From: an uncultured Paracoccaceae bacterium
GTDB taxonomy: Bacteria > Pseudomonadota > Alphaproteobacteria > Rhodobacterales > Rhodobacteraceae
Direction of reading: 5' to 3'
Length of the DNA stretch: 64,000 nt
NCBI GenBank assembly: GCA_947495795.1
Contig: CANMAI010000003.1
Coordinates: forward strand, 248,001 to 312,000
In this document: positions 57,261-64,000 of the stretch, one piece after another
Layout of the letters: each line of letters starts with the position of its first letter
Numbering within the stretch: position 1 is the stretch's first letter
Program-made: the position numbers and the translations under genes
Notes under the pieces: generated by a model
What the model saw: only the letters and a program-made list of their open reading frames with translations
Told to the model about the DNA's origin: nothing
Database searches by the model: none

Positions 57261-58364
57261 ATGAGCAGTGAGGGCGACCTTCTTCACACGGTAACCGCCG
57301 ACGATATTTCTGATGGCCGCAAGCGCTTGGGCAAGGCAATGGTCTGGGGCTCGGCAACCTTGGTGGCCGTCCTCGCACTATGGCAAATGGCGTTCGAGAC
57401 CGGCCGCGTGGCGGCCGGTTTCGACACATGGCGCCCCATTCTTTACGCCTACATACTCTGGGCGATAGCGCTTTGCGCCGCGCAGGTTATCGTTAATGGT
57501 GAAAAGGGTAAGCGCACGCTCTTTGTTCTGCCCGCAGCGCTCTTCGTGATCAGTCTTGTGGTCTTCCCGCTCCTCTTCGCGCTCTACATCTCGTTCACCG
57601 ATTGGAACCTGGCATCTCCCAACGGGCCGCAACCCAATGGTTGGGATAACATGCGGGAAATGTGGAATGATGGCTTCTACTGGAATGCCCTGAAAAACAT
57701 GATGTACTACGTGCTGGCCGTCAGCGTGGAATATGTAATCGCTTTCGGTCTTGCTCTGCTTTTGAACGCCCAGATACGCGCCCGCAAGTTCTTCCGGGTG
57801 GTCTTTCTGCTTCCTCTCATGCTCAGCCCGGTCGCCGTATCATGGATGATCGGCAAGTCCATGCTGGAGGTTCGCTTCGGCCCGATCTCCCGCGTTATTC
57901 GCGAATTTGGTGGTGAGCCGAGCTTCTTCGGCACGCCCGAAATCGCCCGCTTCATGATCATGGCAATGGATGCATGGACATTCATCCCCTTCATGATGAT
58001 CATGCTTCTCGCCGGTCTGCAGGCGCTGCCAAAGGAGATACTCGAGGCGTCCCGGGTCGATGGCGCATCAGGGTGGCAGAGCTTCAAGGAAGTCATTTTT
58101 CCCTTGATGCTGCCGGTCTCGGTCACCGCTGTTGTCATCCGCATCATCTTCAAGCTCAAGCTCGCCGATATCATCATCAACGTCACATCTGGCGGGCCGG
58201 GCGGCGCAACGGATAGCGTCACCAGTTTCATCTTCCGTGAATACCGAGACCGATCAAATGTGGGCTACGGCACCCTCCTTGCAATGGTCTATCTGGTGCT
58301 GATCGTGATCTTTATAACGCTGCTTCTCAAACTGGTCAGCCGATGGATGGAGCGCCCCGCATGA
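57261..58364 (+). CDS. sugar ABC permease 1 (MalF-type)
   Basis: A 367-residue CUT1 permease with about eight helices. Two are extra at the N-terminus (about 27-45 and 60-80) before the core helices that start at about 92 (FVLPAALFVISLVVFPLLFALYISF split). The cytosolic EAA loop is EILEASRVDGASGWQSFKEVIFPLMLP. It overlaps permease 2 by ATGA. Confidence 0.92.
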   Translation: MSSEGDLLHTVTADDISDGRKRLGKAMVWGSATLVAVLALWQMAFETGRVAAGFDTWRPILYAYILWAIALCAAQVIVNGEKGKRTLFVLPAALFVISLVVFPLLFALYISFTDWNLASPNGPQPNGWDNMREMWNDGFYWNALKNMMYYVLAVSVEYVIAFGLALLLNAQIRARKFFRVVFLLPLMLSPVAVSWMIGKSMLEVRFGPISRVIREFGGEPSFFGTPEIARFMIMAMDAWTFIPFMMIMLLAGLQALPKEILEASRVDGASGWQSFKEVIFPLMLPVSVTAVVIRIIFKLKLADIIINVTSGGPGGATDSVTSFIFREYRDRSNVGYGTLLAMVYLVLIVIFITLLLKLVSRWMERPA

Positions 58365-59275
58365 ATGCGATTTTCAAGGATCATGAGGCGGATAGCCACG
58401 AGAGGACCAAGTGGTGGGCCAGCCGCATCGCGATCTATTCCGCCTTGCTGATCTGGACGGTGATCTGTCTCTTCCCGATCTTCTGGACGATCACCACATC
58501 CTTCAAACTTGCGCCGGATGTAATGAAGGGCAATCTCATCCCCTGGGTCGATTTCACACCACGGTGGAAAGGCTGGGAATCGATCGGCATCTCGCCACGC
58601 CTGATAGGTGAAATCTCGACAGTCCGCGAAGAGTTTCTCAAGCGGTTCTGGAACAGCACAATCGTCGCCCTCTCGGCCTCTGCGCTGGCCGTGGTCCTTG
58701 GCTCTCTGGCCGCTTATGGCTTGTCGCGGTTCAACTACCGGTTCGGGTTCATGCGCAATTCCGATATCTCATTTTTCTTTCTCAGCCAGATGATCCTGCC
58801 GCCCGTCGTGTTGGCCCTGCCATTCCTTGTGCTCTACAAATCCCTCGCCCTGCTCGACAGCCGCATCGGCCTGATCCTGCTCTATACGCTCATGGTATTG
58901 CCCATCGTCATCTGGATCATGCGCGATCAGTTTCAGGGCATCCCGGTTGAGCTTGAAGAGGCAGCCCTTGTCGATGGGCTGGGCATCTGGGGCGCATTTT
59001 TGCAAATAGTTCTGCCGATCGCCCTGCCCGGCATGGTCGCGGCTTTCATCCTCTCTCTGGTATTGTGCTGGAACGAATACTTCTTTGCTGCCCTTTTGAC
59101 AGCCACGAACGCCACGACTCTGCCCGTGATGGTCGCCTCGCAAACCGGATCTCAGGGGATCAACTGGTGGTCGATGGCCGCGCTGTCATCTGCCGCGATC
59201 CTGCCGCTGGTTGTCGTCGCCATCTTCCTTGAGAAATACATCATCAAGGGCATGGCGGCGGGCGCGGTTAAATAA
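58361..59275 (+). CDS. sugar ABC permease 2 (MalG-type)
   Basis: A 304-residue CUT1 permease with six helices; EAA loop ELEEAALVDGLGIWGAFLQIVLPIALPG. ATG 58361 overlaps the permease 1 stop; in-frame ATG 58343 would lie further inside it. It is the last gene of the plus-strand transporter unit and convergent with the FGGY kinase gene 61 bases away. Confidence 0.92.
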   Translation: MNAIFKDHEADSHERTKWWASRIAIYSALLIWTVICLFPIFWTITTSFKLAPDVMKGNLIPWVDFTPRWKGWESIGISPRLIGEISTVREEFLKRFWNSTIVALSASALAVVLGSLAAYGLSRFNYRFGFMRNSDISFFFLSQMILPPVVLALPFLVLYKSLALLDSRIGLILLYTLMVLPIVIWIMRDQFQGIPVELEEAALVDGLGIWGAFLQIVLPIALPGMVAAFILSLVLCWNEYFFAALLTATNATTLPVMVASQTGSQGINWWSMAALSSAAILPLVVVAIFLEKYIIKGMAAGAVK

Positions 59276-59336
59276 GCTGATCCGCATCCCTCGCCGCTCC
59301 GATACACGCACGTGTCGATTGCAGCCGCGCTGTTGA

Positions 59337-60830
59337 TCACTCATTTCCGATTTCTTCCGCGATGTCCTTTGTTTGCTCATACAGCCTGCGAAACAGCGTG
59401 AAGGCCTTGTCATAGACGGGTTGGGGTACTGCCCTGATGGTCCGTTCTGCCGGGTTCCATTCTGCGATATCCGAACGTTCAACCAATCCGACGGCATGGG
59501 CTGCCAAAAAGGCGTCACCATAGCTGGCCCCCACTGTCTTCTCGCACACCACCTGATCAATCCCCGTGATATCCGATGTGGCCTGCAACCAAAGCGCATT
59601 CTGTGTGCCACCCCCAACCGCGAGCAAACGCGATGGAGCTTGCCCAAGCGCGGTGAACGTGTCGGTCACATGCCGTGTGCCGTAGGCAATGCCCTCGATC
59701 AAAGCGCGATACATATCCCCGCGCGTATGCGTCAGGTTCAGGCCGAAGATTGCCCCCTTGGCCTGCGTATCGTGGATCGGCGTCCGCTCGCCCGAAAAAT
59801 AGGGCAGCATCAAAAGGCCGTTCGCTCCGGGCGGCGAGGTGCTGGCCTCTTGGGCCAAAAGCGCAAACGCTTCGGCCGGATCCAGATCGCGGGCCAATTG
59901 GTCGCGAAACCAGTGGGTCAGCGTCCCCGACGTCGCAAGGCCGGCCATGGAGGCGTGCTCGCCCGCGAACAGCCACGGCGCGTACCAGATACGCGGGTCC
60001 GACACCTGCGTCTGTGCGCGCAGGATGATAAAGATGGTGGAGCCATACATCATCATCATGTCACCCGGCTGATCCACGCCAACCGAAAGCGCCTCTGCCG
60101 CAGCATCAATGGTGCCAGCCGTTACCGGAGTGCCAATCGCCAGTCCGGTTTCCGCTGCCGCCTTTTCCGTGATAGTCCCCGCGATTTCATTCGACCAGAG
60201 CAAGCGCGGCAATTTGTTCAGCGCAACGATATCATCAGCCAGATCATCCACCCAGTCCTGGCGCGCAACGTCATAAAGCGGCGAAAAATTCGCCGCCGTA
60301 TAGTGGTCGATCACCACCTCGCCGGTCAGGCGCTGCACCAGAAAGCTGGTGGAGGTCAGGATATGCGCTGTTCTGGCATAAAGCTCAGGCCGATGGCGCT
60401 TGAGCCAGAGGATTTTCGGGCCCACCGATTGCGAGGTGAGCGCGTTGCCGCAGCGTGCGATGATGGTGGCCTCCCCGATGCGGTCAGTCAGCTCTTGCAC
60501 TTCCGCCTCGGCCCGCCCGTCAACACCGTAAAGTACACCGTTCATCAGAGGTGCGCCGTCTCCATCCACCGGCAGCATGCAGGGGCCAATGGCGCTACAG
60601 GCAACCGCCTTGATCTCCCTCGGGTCCAAACCGCTGCTCTGCATCAGCGCCTTGCACACATAAACGAAATCGCCCCACCAATCCTCTTCCGGCCGATGCT
60701 CCGCCCAGCCAGGCTGCGGAACCAGCATCTTGTGATCCCGCGCGGCCTGCGCGTGGATCGCTCCATCTTCGTCAACCAGAACGCCCTTCGTCTGATACGT
60801 CCCGATATCAATGCCCAGCGTGAACGCCAT
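59337..60830 (-). CDS. FGGY-family carbohydrate kinase
   Basis: A 497-residue FGGY kinase. N-terminal LGIDIGTYQTKGVLVDEDG phosphate-binding motif, WWGDFVYVCKAL, the catalytic-base region GTIDAAAEALSVGV and C-terminal AVGGGTQNALWLQATSDITG, with an adenosine-binding GASYGDAFLAA. Family members use xylulose, ribulose, fuculose, glycerol and others; the sequence does not decide. It overlaps the M42-type gene by TGATG, and it is a second sugar kinase in the cluster. Confidence 0.9.
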   Translation of the reverse strand: MAFTLGIDIGTYQTKGVLVDEDGAIHAQAARDHKMLVPQPGWAEHRPEEDWWGDFVYVCKALMQSSGLDPREIKAVACSAIGPCMLPVDGDGAPLMNGVLYGVDGRAEAEVQELTDRIGEATIIARCGNALTSQSVGPKILWLKRHRPELYARTAHILTSTSFLVQRLTGEVVIDHYTAANFSPLYDVARQDWVDDLADDIVALNKLPRLLWSNEIAGTITEKAAAETGLAIGTPVTAGTIDAAAEALSVGVDQPGDMMMMYGSTIFIILRAQTQVSDPRIWYAPWLFAGEHASMAGLATSGTLTHWFRDQLARDLDPAEAFALLAQEASTSPPGANGLLMLPYFSGERTPIHDTQAKGAIFGLNLTHTRGDMYRALIEGIAYGTRHVTDTFTALGQAPSRLLAVGGGTQNALWLQATSDITGIDQVVCEKTVGASYGDAFLAAHAVGLVERSDIAEWNPAERTIRAVPQPVYDKAFTLFRRLYEQTKDIAEEIGNE

Positions 60831-61924
60831 CAGACGTAACCGTCCCTGTCGAGCGAGAAATCCGGCCCGATGCTGGCAAGTGCTGCATCCAGCAGTTTGG
60901 TCAACGAAACCAGATCATTCAGATCACACATCTCCCGCGCTGAGTGCGAGTACCGCATGGGAAAGCCCATATCGATGGAGGCAACACCCTCGCCGACCAG
61001 TTGCACGTAAGACAGATCCGTCAGGATCCCGACCTGCGCGCTGCGTTGTAGGGGAACCTTTGCCGCCGCCGCCGCTTTCTCGAAAAGATCGACCATCGCG
61101 GGATGCGGGATCACCCCATTAAGCGTGCCGCGTCCGTGAAATGAGTAAAGGCTCATACCCGGGCCGCCGCCCAGCACAACGTCTCCCCGCGCCGCCATAT
61201 CCGGCGTGTCCGTGGCCAGCATCAGATCAAGCTGAATCGCGATATCCGGTTTCAGTTTTCGCGCCAAAGGCAGTGCTCCGCGCAGGTTGAATTCTTCCTG
61301 TACCGTAAAGGCCAGATCAACCGGCGGCCCACCTTTGCGAGCAGCGAGAAGCCGCGCCATTTCCAGCAAGACGGCGCAGCCCGCCCGATCATCGATACTG
61401 GTTCCGGTTACCCTGTCCTGCGCCAGCAAGCGGGCGTGCGGTGCATAGACCACCGGCGTGCCGATGCGAATGCCCGCAGCCTCTGCCTCAGCGCCAGAGG
61501 AAAAACCGGCATCCACAAAGAGTTCCGCATAAGGCAAAACAGTGTATTTTTCGCCCGGTGTCGTCGCATGATGGCTTTTGTTGGAAATGATACCGGGCAC
61601 GTCGTGGCCCTCGCGTGTGCAAAGCAGAACCTCCTGTGCCGCCAAGGCGCGTTCCGGCACGCCGCCCAGACGTTCCAGCTGGATAAGCCCGTCCGCCTCG
61701 ATCCGGCGCACGATGAAGCCCAGCTGATCCATATGCGCAAAGAGCATCACACGCGGGCCCGCGCCAGGGAAATGCGCCGTCAGATTGCCAAGCCTGTCAG
61801 ATGAACTCTCTATCCCCTGCAGCGCCAGACGCTCTCTCAGCGCGTGTCGAACCCGATCTTCGTGGCCGGACAGGCCCGGCACCACCATCAGATCCATCAG
61901 ATCGCGCTTGATCCGGTCCTTCAT
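60830..61924 (-). CDS. M42-type metallohydrolase (FrvX/SgcX-like)
   Basis: A 364-residue protein of the M42 glutamyl-aminopeptidase/cellulase family. All six expected metal and catalytic residues can be placed: His64 and Asp66 (FAHMDQLGFIV), Asp178 or Asp179 (SIDDRAG), Glu210 and Glu211 (TVQEEFNLRGA), Asp233 and His327 (MRYSHSAREM). So it should be active. It is coupled by overlaps to both the FGGY kinase and BtpA-type genes, so a sugar or sugar-peptide substrate is more likely than general peptides. E. coli sgcX and frvX have the same kind of context. Confidence 0.85.
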   Translation of the reverse strand: MKDRIKRDLMDLMVVPGLSGHEDRVRHALRERLALQGIESSSDRLGNLTAHFPGAGPRVMLFAHMDQLGFIVRRIEADGLIQLERLGGVPERALAAQEVLLCTREGHDVPGIISNKSHHATTPGEKYTVLPYAELFVDAGFSSGAEAEAAGIRIGTPVVYAPHARLLAQDRVTGTSIDDRAGCAVLLEMARLLAARKGGPPVDLAFTVQEEFNLRGALPLARKLKPDIAIQLDLMLATDTPDMAARGDVVLGGGPGMSLYSFHGRGTLNGVIPHPAMVDLFEKAAAAAKVPLQRSAQVGILTDLSYVQLVGEGVASIDMGFPMRYSHSAREMCDLNDLVSLTKLLDAALASIGPDFSLDRDGYV

Positions 61925-62721
61925 GCCCGCACCTTTCGCACACGCACCATGAAATCCCGGGCGCGGTCCGGGTCGATGGGGTTCCAGGTATCCCCGTCCA
62001 CCTTCAGCGAAGAGCCGACGATGCACCCATCTGCCACCGCCAGAACATCCGAGACCGTATCGTGTTTCACGCCCGTATTTGCTAAAACAGCCATATCAGG
62101 CAGCACAGCCTTCACGGCCTCAAGGTCAGACATTGCTGCAGCCTCACCCGTGATCTGGCCCGACACCAAAACAGCATCGGGGATCGACGAAAAAACGGCA
62201 CTCCGGGCACGATCCGGCAAGGAACGTTGGTCCAGCGAATGCGCGAATTCCGCAGAAATATTGTAAAGCATCGCCATATCGGAACGCCCCAATCGGTCGC
62301 GGTAGCGCATCGCCCGGCCCGCATCCGGTGTCCAGGCGCCCATATCCGAAGCATAGGCGCCCGTGAAAATCTCGCGCACGAAGGCCGCTCCTGTCGCGGC
62401 CCCCAAAGCCACGCTCGACATCGGATCCCACAGAACATTCACACCGAAGGGCACGGTCATCTCAGCCTTCAATGCGCCAATGATCGCAGCCATCGTTGCG
62501 GTCGAGGCCGTATCCACATCAAATTCGTAAGGACGATCATTTTCATTGCCAAACATGACCGCATCAAAACCGGCCTCCTGAAGCGCTAAAAGGTCTGCAC
62601 GCGCACCACCCAGCAAATCGAAACCAGGATCGAAAAGCGGCGTTCCCGGAAGTGCGCCAATATGCACCATTCCGATCACCGGCTTGGTTTCTCCGAATAT
62701 CCGTTTGAAATTCAACGTCAT
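61921..62721 (-). CDS. BtpA/SgcQ family TIM-barrel protein
   Basis: A 266-residue BtpA-family protein, named after a photosystem I biogenesis factor but found in many non-photosynthetic sugar operons. IGMVHIGALPGTPLFDPGFD starts the barrel. The end, VLANTGVKHDTVSDVLAVADGCIVGSSLKVDG (split), looks like the C-terminal phosphate-binding loops of TIM-barrel enzymes, suggesting a phosphorylated ligand. ATG 62721 has a GGGAGCAG ribosome site. It overlaps the M42-type gene by ATGA and is divergent from the aldo/keto reductase. Confidence 0.86.
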   Translation of the reverse strand: MTLNFKRIFGETKPVIGMVHIGALPGTPLFDPGFDLLGGARADLLALQEAGFDAVMFGNENDRPYEFDVDTASTATMAAIIGALKAEMTVPFGVNVLWDPMSSVALGAATGAAFVREIFTGAYASDMGAWTPDAGRAMRYRDRLGRSDMAMLYNISAEFAHSLDQRSLPDRARSAVFSSIPDAVLVSGQITGEAAAMSDLEAVKAVLPDMAVLANTGVKHDTVSDVLAVADGCIVGSSLKVDGDTWNPIDPDRARDFMVRVRKVRA

Positions 62722-62816
62722 TATCTGCTCCCTACCTTGCAAACCTATGTCCGGCGATCTGTTCAAGCAAAGGGAATTTGGAGTAAGCCTGAGGGGGACC
62801 GGAGGAGGGCACCAGA

Positions 62817-63845
62817 ATGACTTTGAAGACACGCCACTGGGACAGGCTTGGCAATGGCGGGCTGACCTTTACGGAATTGGGCTTTGGAACAGCGCCCTTG
62901 GGCAATCTCTACAAGGCCATATCAGATGCCGAGGCCCGCGCGACGCTCGATGCCGCATGGGCGGGCGGGGTTCGGTATTTTGATACGGCGCCGCTCTACG
63001 GCCTTGGCTTGTCGGAGACGCGGCTGAACCCGTTCCTGCGCGACAAACCGCGCGATGAGTATGTGCTGTCCACCAAGGTCGGCCGTCTGATCCAGGCATG
63101 CGCGGCCGAGCATCGCGCGGGCATCGGCAAGTGGTTCGACGTGCCACAACGGCGCGAGCAGTTTGACTACAGCTATGATGGCGTCATGCGGTCGTTCGAG
63201 CACTCCTTCTCGCGTCTCGGTGTGGATCGGATCGACATTCTCTATGTCCACGATCTCTGCGCCTTTACCCACGGTTCCAAGGAGGCCTCGGATATCCGCA
63301 TCGATGAGTTTTTCGGCGCGCGCGGCTATGACGCGATGATTTCGCTGCGCGATCAGGGCCTGATCAGGGCAATCGGTGGCGGGGTGAATGAATGGGAAGT
63401 CTGTCAAAAACTGGCCGAGCGTGGCGATTTTGATCTGTTTCTGCTAGCAGGCCGCTACACACTGCTGGAACAGGCGGCCCTTGATAGCTTCCTGCCGCTC
63501 TGTGAGGCGCGGGGGATCGGGATTGTGACGGGCGGCCCTTATAACTCCGGCATTCTAGCAACGGGTGCGCGGCCCGGCGCTTTCTACAATTACGATCCCG
63601 CTCCGCAAGATGTGTTGGACCGGGTGAACGCCATCGAAGCCGTCTGCAAGGATCATGATGTGCGCATGGTCGATGCCGCCTTCCAGTTCCCACTGCTGCA
63701 TCCTGCTCATGTGTCCGTGATCCCCGGCGGGCAAGGCGTCAGCGAGATGGAGGGCAATCTGATGGCTGCGCAAGCTGATATCCCGCCCGCCCTCTGGTCC
63801 GACCTCAAGGCCAAGGGGCTGATGCGTCAGGATGCACCAACCTGA
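62817..63845 (+). CDS. aldo/keto reductase (aldose 1-dehydrogenase type)
   Basis: A 342-residue AKR with the catalytic tetrad Asp56, Tyr61 (FDTAPLYG), Lys87 (STKVG) and His145 (LYVHDLC). It resembles D-threo-aldose/L-fucose 1-dehydrogenases and pyridoxal 4-dehydrogenase, which oxidise sugars at C1 to lactones. ATG 62817 follows GGAGGAG. The next gene, 10 bases on, is an amidohydrolase-type lactonase, the natural next step. Confidence 0.88.
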   Translation: MTLKTRHWDRLGNGGLTFTELGFGTAPLGNLYKAISDAEARATLDAAWAGGVRYFDTAPLYGLGLSETRLNPFLRDKPRDEYVLSTKVGRLIQACAAEHRAGIGKWFDVPQRREQFDYSYDGVMRSFEHSFSRLGVDRIDILYVHDLCAFTHGSKEASDIRIDEFFGARGYDAMISLRDQGLIRAIGGGVNEWEVCQKLAERGDFDLFLLAGRYTLLEQAALDSFLPLCEARGIGIVTGGPYNSGILATGARPGAFYNYDPAPQDVLDRVNAIEAVCKDHDVRMVDAAFQFPLLHPAHVSVIPGGQGVSEMEGNLMAAQADIPPALWSDLKAKGLMRQDAPT

Positions 63846-63855
63846 GGAGCAAGGC

Positions 63856-64000
63856 ATGAAAATCGACGCCCATCAGCATTTTTGGCAACCACGGCGCGGA
63901 GACTATGACTGGATGCCAAAGGACAATCCGCTTCTGAACCGGGCCTATGCACCGTCAGATCTGGCCGCACATCTGGAGCAATCGGGCATCGCGGGTACAG
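63856..64000 (+). CDS. amidohydrolase-family lactonase, N-terminal fragment
   Basis: Only the first 48 codons are in the window. MKIDAHQHFWQP with the metal-binding His6-X-His8, then YDWMPKDNPLLNRAYAPSDL, is the start of the COG3618 amidohydrolase group (L-fuconolactonase-like and related sugar lactonases). Start ATG 63856 after GAGGAG. The frame remains open at the window end. Confidence 0.85.
   Translation, partial: MKIDAHQHFWQPRRGDYDWMPKDNPLLNRAYAPSDLAAHLEQSGIAGT

Noticed and set aside
59373-60839. A 488-codon plus-strand ORF
   Set aside because: Full antisense of the FGGY kinase gene, Arg/His/Gln-rich, no domain.

Overview
The window is chromosomal DNA from an alphaproteobacterium of the Rhodobacteraceae, most likely the marine Roseobacter group. 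The evidence is the gene order dusB-ntrB-ntrC-ntrY-ntrX-trkA-trkH-hfq-hflX, an iscR-led suf operon carrying a NifS/IscS-type desulfurase, an NtrC and an NtrX that both lack the GAFTGA loop, a probable L-cysteate sulfo-lyase, and dense packing with many ATGA/TGATG overlaps. There are no rRNA genes, CRISPR arrays, prophage or intact insertion sequences.

Layout. 1-11.9 kb is housekeeping: lptD (cut by the window edge)-lptG-lptF, pepA-holC, a membrane aspartic protease, marC, an ABC-F ATPase, ndk, then purM-purN-tfoX-like. A tRNA with anticodon CAT (probably Ile2) at 11957 opens an accessory stretch at 12-24 kb. It holds a decayed ferric-reductase-like gene behind a perfect FNR-type palindrome, two small NTF2/SnoaL proteins, a secreted alpha/beta hydrolase, AraC and LysR regulators, a ProX/ProV/ProW-type ABC transporter with its own hydrolase and a divergent LysR gene, and a CuyA-like lyase. 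24.4-37.2 kb runs through miaA, hflX-hfq, trkHA, the two nitrogen two-component systems and dusB. 37.3-39.4 kb is ispD-ispF-pgpA-cinA.

39.5-51.1 kb is one long minus-strand Fe-S assembly operon reading iscR, cysteine desulfurase, sufB, eight small mostly uncharacterised genes, sufC, sufD, three Yip1-like membrane proteins, sufS. An Irr/ICE-like palindrome lies in front of iscR, and large palindromic repeats flank the first desulfurase gene. A serine hydrolase gene is divergent from iscR.

52.9-64 kb is a sugar utilisation cluster in several divergently oriented blocks. It contains a PfkB kinase, a FucU/RbsD mutarotase, an ABC ATPase, a Tat-exported binding protein, two permeases, an FGGY kinase, an M42-type metallohydrolase, a BtpA/SgcQ-type TIM barrel, an aldo/keto reductase and the start of an amidohydrolase-type lactonase. 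The M42 + BtpA pairing recalls sgcX/sgcQ of the uncharacterised E. coli sgc operon, and this is the part of the window most likely to hide an undescribed pathway.

The gene-free stretches over 300 bases are 12034-13076 (pseudogene remains), 23853-24428 (nothing recognised) and 51922-52872 (one coding-like fragment, otherwise nothing recognised).
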